A DNA stretch of 41,860 nt from assembly GCA_035297385.1 (NCBI GenBank), contig DATGZD010000015.1, positions 1 to 41,860 of the forward strand, in the 5' to 3' direction. Below the pieces are notes generated by a model. It did no database searches. It saw nothing but the letters and a program-made list of their open reading frames with translations, and was not told the DNA's origin. The stretch comes from UBA11855 sp035297385 (GTDB lineage: Archaea; Thermoproteota; Bathyarchaeia; Bathyarchaeales; Bathycorpusculaceae). Shown here piece after piece: positions 24,554-33,583 of the stretch. The stretch's first letter is position 1. Each line of letters starts with the position of its first letter. A program made the translations under genes and the position numbers.

Positions 24554-25126
24554 ATGGATCCTAAAATTGTTAATACAGCAGTTGAAGTACATGGTCATTT
24601 TGCGCCTAGCTTAGTTTTAGGTCTTAGAATGAGTGAAATTGCTCTTTCTATTCTAAATGCTAATCGAGGCGATAAGGCATTAATTGGAATATCTGAAATG
24701 GAACTATGCCTTCCAGATTCGTTACAAATTGCGACAGGATGTACACTTGGTAAGCGTCGAATCTTTATAGAGAATTATGGAAAACTTGCGCTTACATTAG
24801 CGAACTCTCAAACTAGACAGGGTGTACGAGTAGCGCTTAAAGAAGAGGTTAAGAATTATTCTGATTTAATGAATAAATGGACAATGAGGCTTGGAAAACT
24901 TAATCATGAAGAAGAAGCTGACCCTAGGGTAAAGCTATTGGATATTGATGAAAAATATTTCTTGATTCAAAGAGTCCAAGTGAATAAGAATAAGAATTCT
25001 GATAAACCTACGATTTCTGTTTGTTCAAACCGTAAAGAACCATTCTCATCGGATCTAGCTACACTCCAAGAAGATAGAATCTACTGCAGAAGCTGTTCAG
25101 GTGATACATACTATAAACCAACATAA
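24554..25126 (+). CDS. FmdE family protein
   Basis: A homolog of FmdE, encoded with molybdenum formylmethanofuran dehydrogenase in methanogens. It has VHGHFAPSLVLGLRMSEIAL, then CLPDSLQIATGCTLGKRRIF with the conserved cysteines, and a C-terminal zinc-ribbon-like CSNRKEP...IYCRSC. ATG at 24554 is chosen over the longer start at 24473 because it follows GGTGG and matches the family N-terminus, giving 190 aa. No formylmethanofuran dehydrogenase genes are present. It sits 24 bp before an ECF S component, suggesting a cofactor- or metal-linked role with that importer (inference). Confidence 0.88.
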   Translation: MDPKIVNTAVEVHGHFAPSLVLGLRMSEIALSILNANRGDKALIGISEMELCLPDSLQIATGCTLGKRRIFIENYGKLALTLANSQTRQGVRVALKEEVKNYSDLMNKWTMRLGKLNHEEEADPRVKLLDIDEKYFLIQRVQVNKNKNSDKPTISVCSNRKEPFSSDLATLQEDRIYCRSCSGDTYYKPT

Positions 25127-25150
25127 CTCTATCCAACTGGAGAACACACA

Positions 25151-25717
25151 ATGCAACTGAATAAACCTCGAAGTCTTCTTCAATCTAGGAAGCTAGCCGT
25201 CTTAATAGTTGTGAGCGCCTTGGGTGGCATAGCAAGTGTTCTCATAGGCTATGCAGGCAGTTTAATGGGTACTATTCCTGTTGGATCTTTTATCTCTGGT
25301 CAACTCCTAGCAGGATTACATGTGTTTTGGCCCATCTTGGCTTTAGTAATTACACGAACTAAAGGAGCAGCCACTTTTGTGGGTTCCGTAAAAGGTCTAA
25401 TAGAGATGATTTTGCCTAATCATCTTGGTCCTCTTGTTTTCTTTATATCCTTTCTTGAAGGATTAATTGTAGACTTAGCATTATCCCCTTTTAGAAAAGT
25501 TAATCCCATGATAATTTACGTGGTTGGTGGCTTATCAGCAGCAAGTAATATCCTGATACTTCAAACATTCCTTCTACCTAATCTTTCAATTATAGTTTAC
25601 GAAGGCATGTATCTAGCAGCATTCTTATCAGGGGCAGTATTGGGCGGCTATCTAAGCATAAAGACACTTGACAGCGTGAATCACCTTCTCCCCACTATAG
25701 AGTTCAATCAAGAATAA
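25151..25717 (+). CDS. ECF-type transporter S component (YkoE-like)
   Basis: A 188-aa membrane protein with about five or six helices: LAVLIVVSALGGIASVLIGY, GQLLAGLHVFWPILALVITR, and KGAATFVGSVKGLIEMIL. The FWP...ITRTKGAAT...GLIEM pattern is that of the YkoE/ECF S group, which in bacteria takes up thiamine-related compounds. No ECF ATPase or T subunit is in the window. Co-transcribed with the FmdE gene (24-bp gap), so the imported ligand may be a metal or cofactor handled by FmdE. ATG preceded by GGAGAA. Confidence 0.65.
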   Translation: MQLNKPRSLLQSRKLAVLIVVSALGGIASVLIGYAGSLMGTIPVGSFISGQLLAGLHVFWPILALVITRTKGAATFVGSVKGLIEMILPNHLGPLVFFISFLEGLIVDLALSPFRKVNPMIIYVVGGLSAASNILILQTFLLPNLSIIVYEGMYLAAFLSGAVLGGYLSIKTLDSVNHLLPTIEFNQE

Positions 25718-25827
25718 ATCAACTCTAATGGAAGAACTTTTGGTCTACAAAACACACAGTACGATTTTCTAATGTTCTATTTCTTCGAAAAAAAGAAAAA
25801 TAGGAAATAGTATGTTCATCTTGTTGA

Positions 25828-28491
25828 TTATTGTCGTTTCCTAAATGCAAGGAATATAACAGCGATTACGGCAATTGCAAGCACTGCTGAAAGAGCATAT
25901 ACGCCTTCTGTAGAAATCAAGGGTTGTGTTGTCACTACTGGATTTGAAGTTTCTCCTTGAGTTGGTGCTGGACCGACAGTTAAACCACTTGCAGCGCCTG
26001 AACTACCATAAGAATCATCTCCAGCAAAGGAAGCAATGATACTGTAGTCGCCTTCCTTGTCTGGCGTCCAAGCTTTACTGAATGTACCATAGTACCCATT
26101 AGTTGTGACTATGCCAATATCAATTACTGAACCATCTGAGCCCATAGCTGTTAATTTTACTGGAACACCTGTTATTGTTTCATTATTCCAAAGTCCAGTT
26201 AGTGGCATCTGTCTATGTAGATATTCCATTTGTGTAGTCATAGAACCTTTGCTAACGCACGGTGTGTTTGGTTGAGCTGGTGATAAATCAAGTACTGAAC
26301 CTTTAATCACGACGGTTGTACCTTTAGCTACAGCGGTATCGGGTGTTGTAACAGTTGTTGTGCTCTTGCCCTTGCCATAGACATATTGAATTCCATCAGT
26401 ACATGATATTGACATATAACCATCTGCAATTGGGCCTACGGCTCCAGGTGTCTTCATTTTCCAAACAAGTTCTCCTGTCATAGCGTTAATGCAGTGGAGA
26501 CCCCAGCCTCTTGTTATTGGTTGACTTGGTGTGTGTTCAGTGTTGTATATGTAGAGTTTTCCGTCTGCGATTTGGCCACCAGCGTTGAATGAGTACACCG
26601 TAGTTCCATTCTCATCAGTGTATGGAGTTTCATACATGCTGAATGCTGGTGCACTATATTTCCAAACTATTTTACCAGTATCCCAATCAAATGCATAGAT
26701 GCCGCCGTAACCAAATCGATAGAACATGCCATAAGCTGAAGCTATTGAGTAAGCGCCAAATGCCGGTGCATCCCATGGATAATCCATCTGTTCACTCTTC
26801 CAAAGGAATTTGCCACTGTAATCCCAGCAATCAAAGGTTCCGTCTCTCATTAAAACAGCTATCTTGCCATGATCTGCAATATCTGTTGTTCCGCTGTACA
26901 TACTATCATCAACTTGTATGTCCCAAAGTAATGTTCCTTTGACGTAACTGTAGGCTTGTATACGCGTGCCATAACGGAATCCAGTAGCATTATCATATGA
27001 AACGTCTACGTAAGGCATGCCCATGTCTGCTAAGTCAAAGAAATTCTTCTCCCTAATGTTAAATCCAATTCCAACATCGAAATCCTCTGGGGTTCCTGCG
27101 CCTCCTCCGTAAGGACCTAAATCAGCACGCGGCCATGATAGGTTGCTCATAATTCTTGTGTTGAAGTTGGTACTAGTTCCAAGTGTAGTCCAGTTAATCA
27201 AGCGATAGATGCCAGCTGTGGGAGTTCCTGCTTTTCCCGGTCCACCTGTGCTATTGAGAGTCTGGACGCTTAACACGTAGCCATTCATGTAATACGAGCT
27301 TGTGGCGAATGTAGGAATCGAAATGTTTAGGCTTGCAGCACCAGTTGCTGGATTGTACTTATACAACCTGTTACCGCTTATTCCTACGAGCGATGCTGTG
27401 ACGCCAACAGCTGCTTCAGCGCCAGGTACGGATGGAAGCCCATAGCTGTACTCAATATTTGAGGGTGCAGCAACATCTGTTAGCTCCCAATAAACTTGTC
27501 CTGTACGTATGTCATAGCATTGCCAAACGCTTATAGGTTGTGTTCGAGTGGTACCGTTGACTGTTGTAGGCATTTCCTTTGTTATGCTCTGATAAGCTCT
27601 ACCTTGATAGATTATGCTTGGATTGCCACCACCGCTTTGCATAGTAATGGTACCTATATCTCCACCGTAGAGTCCTGAGATAACGCCTGGCCCTGGCCGT
27701 TTCCAAACAATATGTGCGCTGTTAGGTGCTTGAACATATGGAGTGAAACTGTATGCTGGACTCCAGTATCTGTTCGTTTCAGCTGGCCAATCATTACTCG
27801 TTCCTGGGCCCCGCCATGGATAATCTCCCAAGACTGTAATCCATTCTCTATTTTCAGGCACTACAGGTCTTGTCCAATAATCAGTTGGAAGCGGATATGA
27901 CGGCCAAGGAAGCACTGGATCGGCCTGTACTATGAGTGTTTGTTCGCCCGTGGCTGTAGGTTCATAGTAAACTGATCTGGGATAGTTTTCAGTGAAACCT
28001 GCGGAAGAAGTTCCAGCTAACATTGTATAGTTTCCTGGTGGATAATAGGCTCCTTGAAATTCAAATTTAAGTTTCCATGTGCCTGTTTGATCGACAACAT
28101 ATTCGAACCAAGCCGTTGAGTCTGCTTGGTAGCTGTTCAGTGTTTTCGTATCTTTGGTTCCATCTGGTTTTGTAATTGTCACCTTAAAGTCTCTAAAGTA
28201 CCGAGTGACAGAGGGTCCTGGATCTAGCCACATGTTGACAATTATAGTTTGACCAACACCTACAGGGTTAGGTCTAAAGCTAAGAAAAGCAGTAGTGGTA
28301 ACTCTCATATCTGGTGTGACACCTGAGGGAATTGTAACTGAACCACCGTTATCTTGCAGGTTTGTACCAGTATAGTATCCATATCCTTGCGGTCCTAAAT
28401 ATGACGGTTGTGCTTGCACCAATGCAATAGAAGTCATCAGAAGAATAGTAACAATTGCTATTGCTTTCGCTATTTTATTTGCTAGTTTCAT
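25828..28491 (-). CDS. large secreted PQQ-propeller/Ig-like surface protein
   Basis: An 887-aa exported protein: signal peptide (about 1-27), an Ig-like domain (about 45-180, VGVGQTIIVNMWLDPGP...), a central PQQ-type propeller with WDIQVDDSMY and GELVWKMKTPGAVG blades, a second Ig-like domain (about 715-840, GVPVKLTAMGSDGSVIDIG) and a C-terminal membrane anchor with an RKRQ end. It is probably a cell-surface or S-layer-associated protein. ATG at 28491 follows AAAGGAG; a TTG at 28509 is the longer alternative. A TATA-like CTTATAA lies upstream in the 254-bp gap, which holds no gene. Confidence 0.85.
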   Translation of the reverse strand: MKLANKIAKAIAIVTILLMTSIALVQAQPSYLGPQGYGYYTGTNLQDNGGSVTIPSGVTPDMRVTTTAFLSFRPNPVGVGQTIIVNMWLDPGPSVTRYFRDFKVTITKPDGTKDTKTLNSYQADSTAWFEYVVDQTGTWKLKFEFQGAYYPPGNYTMLAGTSSAGFTENYPRSVYYEPTATGEQTLIVQADPVLPWPSYPLPTDYWTRPVVPENREWITVLGDYPWRGPGTSNDWPAETNRYWSPAYSFTPYVQAPNSAHIVWKRPGPGVISGLYGGDIGTITMQSGGGNPSIIYQGRAYQSITKEMPTTVNGTTRTQPISVWQCYDIRTGQVYWELTDVAAPSNIEYSYGLPSVPGAEAAVGVTASLVGISGNRLYKYNPATGAASLNISIPTFATSSYYMNGYVLSVQTLNSTGGPGKAGTPTAGIYRLINWTTLGTSTNFNTRIMSNLSWPRADLGPYGGGAGTPEDFDVGIGFNIREKNFFDLADMGMPYVDVSYDNATGFRYGTRIQAYSYVKGTLLWDIQVDDSMYSGTTDIADHGKIAVLMRDGTFDCWDYSGKFLWKSEQMDYPWDAPAFGAYSIASAYGMFYRFGYGGIYAFDWDTGKIVWKYSAPAFSMYETPYTDENGTTVYSFNAGGQIADGKLYIYNTEHTPSQPITRGWGLHCINAMTGELVWKMKTPGAVGPIADGYMSISCTDGIQYVYGKGKSTTTVTTPDTAVAKGTTVVIKGSVLDLSPAQPNTPCVSKGSMTTQMEYLHRQMPLTGLWNNETITGVPVKLTAMGSDGSVIDIGIVTTNGYYGTFSKAWTPDKEGDYSIIASFAGDDSYGSSGAASGLTVGPAPTQGETSNPVVTTQPLISTEGVYALSAVLAIAVIAVIFLAFRKRQ

Positions 28492-28745
28492 TTTTCTTTC
28501 TCCTTTCAAATTTATGCAAAGTCTAGAAACAGACTCCGCAAAGCCACTGTTATATGTCTAGTGTTATAAGTTTTTCCAGAATCAACTCTAAGCGATAACC
28601 TACAGGATTGTTAACGATAACACAGGAATCATAATATTAGTATGAGACAGTAAATGAGGAAAATTAATTCTCCGTAAACATATCAACATATTTCGTTGCC
28701 AAGCAAATTCTTGTGCTTTTAACAAAAAAGTTCTAATTGAGAATC

Positions 28746-29456
28746 TTAGACCAAAGAAGGCTTCACTTTAATTATTTGAGGAATCTTACCTGCCGTTCCC
28801 ACAAATCCTCTATAGAGTATCATAACGCCGTGTACTCCCTGGATTGATAGGGCTTTATCGATGCCTTTTTGAATCGCATTTTGATGGTTTTCACCTTTTA
28901 CCACGTTGCCGACAGTTGTGGCTACAGCATCGGCTAAACCAGCGTTCTCACAGAAAACAGTAGCTGCTTCTGCATCGCCAAAACTTAAAGCATGGCTAAA
29001 GCGACCCGAACTCGTTGCGACGCCAATGGGAAAATTTGTTAGCCTAAAACCAAATCGTTTTGATAAGGGTTCATCTCCAGCAGCTAAAGCTACATCAATA
29101 GGCTCATTTGACATAGCCGAAATTTCGCCACCATCCTCAACAATTGCGGTTTTGCAGCCTGCTTCCAGCATGTCTTGAACAGCTAAATCTGCTAGTACAC
29201 CAGCTACAGCAGCCATTGGCCCCACATTCGCTTTTTCTGCAGCCTCAACCATCAATTTAGCCACTAAAGGCGCCTCATGTATTTTGATTGGAGTGAGAGA
29301 AAAAAGAAATCGATGATTTACTTTCGTATATTCTTCTAACTCTTGTCTATTGCGTTTTAACGACTTGAGTGCGATGTTGATAGCACATTCCTTATCAGCA
29401 ATTATAATTCCACAAGATTCTTTTATATTGAAAGCTCGTCTAAACAAACTTTTCAC
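28746..29456 (-). CDS. UPF0280/COG2122 family (ApbE-like) protein
   Basis: A 236-aa protein of the UPF0280 family. Visible are FRRAFNIKESCGIIIADKEC at the N-terminus, the GPMAAVAGVLADLAVQDM helix, and IVEDGGEISAMSNEPIDVAL followed by GVATSSGRFSHALSFGDAEA. The Methanosarcina homolog MA1715 is linked to sulfide assimilation into homocysteine. GTG at 29456 lies 2 bp after the stop of the NIL-ferredoxin gene, so it belongs to that three-gene operon and probably helps the same pathway. The biochemical step is not established. Confidence 0.88.
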   Translation of the reverse strand: MKSLFRRAFNIKESCGIIIADKECAINIALKSLKRNRQELEEYTKVNHRFLFSLTPIKIHEAPLVAKLMVEAAEKANVGPMAAVAGVLADLAVQDMLEAGCKTAIVEDGGEISAMSNEPIDVALAAGDEPLSKRFGFRLTNFPIGVATSSGRFSHALSFGDAEAATVFCENAGLADAVATTVGNVVKGENHQNAIQKGIDKALSIQGVHGVMILYRGFVGTAGKIPQIIKVKPSLV

Positions 29457-29458
29457 AG

Positions 29459-29896
29459 TTATCGAGGCTTACGCTTGTATAAAGACTTGTTAACAGTTCC
29501 TAATTGTTTTACAGATTTGATAGCTCTTGCTGGACAAGCATCAACACAGGTGCTACATGTGCTGCCTACACATTTTTCTTGATTAAAGATTACTAAACCA
29601 TCTTTATCTATTGAGATAGCTTCAACAGGACAAAGTGATACACATGTTCCACAACTAAAACACTCTTCAGTGTCAACTTCAACCAGTTTTGGAATTGAGA
29701 CGTCAACACCTTTTTCACGGAAAGCTTTGACAGTTCTGTCTAAGTCTTCATCAGGTATCTCTGCTAGAATCTCGCCACCTTTTGAATTTACATGTGCGGT
29801 TATAATGTTTACTGGCACTTTAAGGTCCAAAATTATCTGTGAAGTAATAGGCTTCTCGACTAAATCCTCAGCAAATCGTAGTAATATTCGCACCAT
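29459..29896 (-). CDS. NIL domain plus 2[4Fe-4S] ferredoxin
   Basis: A 145-aa redox protein. Residues 1-72 are a NIL domain (MVRILLRFAEDLVEKPITSQ...). This is followed by two Fe-S cysteine sets: C79, C82, C85, C89, and C109, C114, C117, C121, the second having four rather than two residues between its first cysteines. It is the ortholog type of MA1822, which works with COG1900 in homocysteine synthesis from aspartate semialdehyde. ATG at 29896 is one base after the COG1900 stop. It likely supplies electrons for sulfur insertion. Confidence 0.92.
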   Translation of the reverse strand: MVRILLRFAEDLVEKPITSQIILDLKVPVNIITAHVNSKGGEILAEIPDEDLDRTVKAFREKGVDVSIPKLVEVDTEECFSCGTCVSLCPVEAISIDKDGLVIFNQEKCVGSTCSTCVDACPARAIKSVKQLGTVNKSLYKRKPR

Positions 29897-29897
29897 T

Positions 29898-31430
29898 CTA
29901 CATTGCCTTCCCCAATAGTTTTGAAACGTCTTCTGAAGTTACTATTCCCAAAACTTTTCCTTCATTATCTATAACGGGTAATGCGTTTATGTTATGTTTA
30001 GCCATTCGGTTTGATGCTGTCTCTAATGGTTCATCTGGTTTAGCAGTAATAACACGTCGAGTCACAACATCGGTCAGGGCTTTCTTTCCTTGAGCCATGG
30101 CACGAGTAATATCCCAAGATGTTACGATGCCTATAACCTTGCATTGTTCATCGATCACAATTATGTGATTAACTGAACGAGTGACAATTCGAGAAGCAAT
30201 GTCCTTGATTGCTTCATCCTCAGTGCATGTAATGGCTGCATGCATGACGCTCGCTACGAAAGGTGTAGCTTCTGTCTCTCGCATGGGCTTGAAAACCGAA
30301 TCTAAAGGTAGCCGCTCCACAGGCAAGGTTAGATAGAATTCGCCCTTCATAATCCAATCTTTAAGCGTGGCTGCAATCTTTCTAGCTACTTTTAAGCTTG
30401 AAAGTGAGCTAACCCTGACTCGTCTTCCCTCTAATGTTATAATTCCAGATTTCAGTTCTTTGTAGTTTACTTTCTGCAGTTTAGGCCGATCTCTGCGTGG
30501 TACGCCGTAATCAACTACATTAGTGAAGATTTCTTCATCACGAATAGCTGTTTTCTTGGCTAGTCCCAAGTTTAAGATTGGAATAGGTACGCCGATACCA
30601 ACATATAGTGAAGTACCATACTTCGTTAAGGCTGCTCCTTGCAGAAACTCCGTGTTCATTTTCTTGGCATCTCCACGTACCATTAAAGTCCCGTTCATGC
30701 TCTTGGCTTCATGCTGTGTTCCTTCGCCGATAATGTAGCCTTGGGCGCCACCAAGGAATATTCTTGTCCCAGTGCCTATTGTTTCATAATCTGGGTCATT
30801 CATAAGTGGATTTAATTCTCCAGCACCAGAGAAGGTAGCATTCCTAAAGTGTGGTAGAAGTTTACCCATGTATGTATAGATAGTATCATCACGACTGTTT
30901 ACAGCGCAATTATAACGTTGATAACAATTCCTGAAATTGAGTAGATAGAATTGGTTAAGATCATCTTTCGTCAGTTGCGTTCTAAGCTGAGTTCTAGGAT
31001 AACAATCCGTACCATAAGCTGAAGCTTTAAGGTCTACTTCTTTGCCCTTAACCAAATCTTCGATTACATGTCCTCCACCATATTCAAAGGGTTGTGTCTC
31101 GCTCATGGCTGTCGCACCAATATACAGGTCGACTGCAGCGCCTGGATGACAGATAGGGACATCATTTATCCATGCTTCATCGATTTTGATGGGAGGGTCA
31201 GAATGTCCTGTGTTTATGATTGCCCCTGAACTACACATAGCTCCAAAAGTGCCTGTTGTAACAACATCAACTTCTTTGAATGCAACTTCTACGCCGCTAC
31301 TTTCTACTAAGCATTTCATTTCTTCAGCAGTTAAGACTTGAGCATCACCTTTCTTTATTTTCTCATTAATCTCTTCAATCGTACGTGTATTTTGAGTAAG
31401 GATAAGAATGCACTTCTCCGATAACGACAA
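29898..31430 (-). CDS. COG1900/DUF39 homocysteine-biosynthesis protein with two CBS domains
   Basis: A 510-aa protein: a COG1900 domain (about 1-370) and a C-terminal pair of CBS domains (about 378-508) that likely sense a nucleotide such as AMP or SAM. It carries conserved cysteines C66 (GAMCSSG) and C143 (GTDCYPR), in positions consistent with the functional cysteines of Methanosarcina MA1821. It makes homocysteine from aspartate semialdehyde and sulfide with the NIL-ferredoxin encoded next. The start is TTG at 31430. A TATA-like TTAATATG lies upstream, in the 150-bp gap after dapL. Confidence 0.92.
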   Translation of the reverse strand: MSLSEKCILILTQNTRTIEEINEKIKKGDAQVLTAEEMKCLVESSGVEVAFKEVDVVTTGTFGAMCSSGAIINTGHSDPPIKIDEAWINDVPICHPGAAVDLYIGATAMSETQPFEYGGGHVIEDLVKGKEVDLKASAYGTDCYPRTQLRTQLTKDDLNQFYLLNFRNCYQRYNCAVNSRDDTIYTYMGKLLPHFRNATFSGAGELNPLMNDPDYETIGTGTRIFLGGAQGYIIGEGTQHEAKSMNGTLMVRGDAKKMNTEFLQGAALTKYGTSLYVGIGVPIPILNLGLAKKTAIRDEEIFTNVVDYGVPRRDRPKLQKVNYKELKSGIITLEGRRVRVSSLSSLKVARKIAATLKDWIMKGEFYLTLPVERLPLDSVFKPMRETEATPFVASVMHAAITCTEDEAIKDIASRIVTRSVNHIIVIDEQCKVIGIVTSWDITRAMAQGKKALTDVVTRRVITAKPDEPLETASNRMAKHNINALPVIDNEGKVLGIVTSEDVSKLLGKAM

Positions 31431-31580
31431 ACCTGAGTGTCAAATCGCATATTAATGTGTTTTCAGAATTTTGAAGTCTAAGGCAGGCTATTTTTAGAGA
31501 AGAAGGTTAATTTTTCTTATTAGAAAACAATTGAGTAAACAAAAACTAACTTTCTAATTTCCGAAATTAATAGGCTGTAT

Positions 31581-32744
31581 TTATTTGAAAATATTTGCGA
31601 TCCGTCTGCACGCTTCTTTTATACGTTCAACAGATTGTGTGAATGCCATTCGAGCATAGCCTTCCCCATATCTTCCAAAACCTACTCCAGGCGTTACAGC
31701 TACGCCAACTTCTAACAGTTTGCTGGCGAAATCCATTGAATTGCTTTTGCATTTCACCCAAACATAGAAGGTTGCCTTAGGTATTTCGCATTCAAAGCCT
31801 ATATCGCGGAGTGCATTGACAAGCGTGTCCCGTCTCTCTTGATAGATTTCGTTCTGTTTCTTCAAGAAATCGGGATGTTCATCACTAACATAGCTGGCAA
31901 GTGCAGTTGTCGCAACTTTTTGAATATAAACCGGTGGTCCCGAATCTACTTGAGATTTTACCTTTGTTAAACCATTAATAAGCTGTTTGTTTCCAACAGC
32001 AAATGCGATTCGATCACCAGTCATATTGAAAGTCTTGCTGCATGAATGAAACTCAACAGTCACATCCATTGCACCATCAATCTCAAGGATGCTAGATGGT
32101 TTGTAATTGTCAAAACTAATCTCTGAGTAAGCATTGTCATAGCAGAGGATTATATTATTGTCTGCCGCAAAATCTACTGCTTCCTTAAGAAAGCCTTTGT
32201 CGACAGTTGCTGCTGTTGGATTGTTGGGATAATTTAGCCACATCATCTTAGCGCCCTCAGTATTAAGGGAACCAAAGTCTGGCTTGAACCCATTCTTTTC
32301 AAGCAGTGGCATCAAAACTGGTATACCATCGTTTAGAATGGTTGTCGCATTAGCATAAACAGGATAAGCTGGATCAGGAACAAGAATCCTATTATTCTGG
32401 TTAACAAAAGCCCTGCCAATATTAGCGATACCTTCTTTTGAGCCCAAAAGGGCTATAACTTGATCTTGTTCAACATTAACATGAAATCGTTTCTTGTACC
32501 AATCTGCGACTGCATGACGAAAGAAAGGTTCACCTTGACTGAACGAGTAGTTATGATTCTTTAGATCCGCCACTTCCATCTTCAATGAATCCAGAATGAA
32601 TTTTGGAGGAGGTAAATCTGGGTCACCGATACTGAGTGAAATTAAATCTACGCCTTGAGCTTTCTTCTCCTTGATTAAGCGTTCAATCTCAGCAAACAAG
32701 TATGGAGGCAATCGTTTTACTCGATCGGCAAATTCAATCTTCAC
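31581..32744 (-). CDS. dapL: LL-diaminopimelate aminotransferase
   Basis: A PLP enzyme that converts tetrahydrodipicolinate directly to LL-diaminopimelate with glutamate, bypassing the acylated steps. It has the SIGDPDLPPP start, the NYPNNPTAA loop, YDNAYSE, and SCSKTFNMTGDR with the PLP lysine K237. At 387 aa it is normal. GTG start at 32744, 13 bp after dapF. As the last dap gene of the operon it closes the set; no dapD, dapC or dapE is present, which fits the DapL route. Confidence 0.92.
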   Translation of the reverse strand: MKIEFADRVKRLPPYLFAEIERLIKEKKAQGVDLISLSIGDPDLPPPKFILDSLKMEVADLKNHNYSFSQGEPFFRHAVADWYKKRFHVNVEQDQVIALLGSKEGIANIGRAFVNQNNRILVPDPAYPVYANATTILNDGIPVLMPLLEKNGFKPDFGSLNTEGAKMMWLNYPNNPTAATVDKGFLKEAVDFAADNNIILCYDNAYSEISFDNYKPSSILEIDGAMDVTVEFHSCSKTFNMTGDRIAFAVGNKQLINGLTKVKSQVDSGPPVYIQKVATTALASYVSDEHPDFLKKQNEIYQERRDTLVNALRDIGFECEIPKATFYVWVKCKSNSMDFASKLLEVGVAVTPGVGFGRYGEGYARMAFTQSVERIKEACRRIANIFK

Positions 32745-32756
32745 AGTAACACAACC

Positions 32757-33581
32757 CTATAGTTTACCTTCAAACGCTTTTTCAGCCGGTCCGGTCATAA
32801 ACACATGTTGCCCGACATCTATGAGCAAGGTTCCACCTCGAAGGTGCACCTTAACTTTATTACGCACATGTCCTAAACGGTTTGCAGCTACAGCTGAAGC
32901 ACAAGCTCCCGTACCACAGGCTAAAGTCTCACCGCAACCTCTCTCCCATACTCGAACTTTCAATTCATCTTTCTTTAGAACCTGAACAAATTCAACATTG
33001 ATTCGCTGAGGAAACGCTTCATGGTTCTCAATGATTGGACCAATGTACTCAACTGGAAATTCATCTACGTTTTCAACGAAGATTACACAATGTGGATTTC
33101 CCATGGAAAGGCAGGTTACTTTGTAGTTTTCTTCATCTACACGTAAATCAGCATTTATTGCTACACCTTCACCCACCATTGGAAGCTTGCTACGATCCCA
33201 TGTTGGCACTCCCATATCCACTTTAACTGCTTGAACTACATCACTATTTACTGTTAACCAAACTTGCTTCTGTCCAGCTAATGTTTCAATAGCAAAGTCA
33301 GTTTTTTTAACAATGTCATTCTCGTAACAGTACTTGGCAAAACAACGTATACCGTTGCCACACATTTCCGCTTCACTGCCATCTGCATTGAAGATTTGCA
33401 TCTTTATATCAGCCACAGAAGAATCCGACAATAGCAACAGGCCATCAGCACCAATAGACAAACGTCTTTCGCAGAATTTTTGTGTTAAACGGGGAGCTTC
33501 CTTTTCATTTATTATTTCGTTTCGATTGTCGATTAATATGAAGTCGTTGCCTAAACCATGCATTTTCCAGAACTGAATCAT
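32757..33581 (-). CDS. dapF: diaminopimelate epimerase
   Basis: A cofactor-independent epimerase making meso-diaminopimelate. The two catalytic thiols are C74 (EMCGNGIRC) and C222 (LACGTGAC). ATG at 33581, two bases after the lysA stop, is preferred over the ATG at 33599 because it gives the family start MIQFWKMHGLGNDF (274 aa). Part of the dap operon. Confidence 0.95.
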   Translation of the reverse strand: MIQFWKMHGLGNDFILIDNRNEIINEKEAPRLTQKFCERRLSIGADGLLLLSDSSVADIKMQIFNADGSEAEMCGNGIRCFAKYCYENDIVKKTDFAIETLAGQKQVWLTVNSDVVQAVKVDMGVPTWDRSKLPMVGEGVAINADLRVDEENYKVTCLSMGNPHCVIFVENVDEFPVEYIGPIIENHEAFPQRINVEFVQVLKKDELKVRVWERGCGETLACGTGACASAVAANRLGHVRNKVKVHLRGGTLLIDVGQHVFMTGPAEKAFEGKL

Positions 33582-33583
33582 AA

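Noticed and set aside
21194..28491. Annotating the two PQQ-repeat proteins as quinoprotein dehydrogenases
   Set aside because: Only the propeller repeat is visible; no PQQ or metal ligands can be assigned, and membrane-anchored surface architecture suggests otherwise.
32281..32300. TTGAACCC resembling an antisense tRNA T-arm
   Set aside because: Inside dapL coding sequence and lacking the paired stem.
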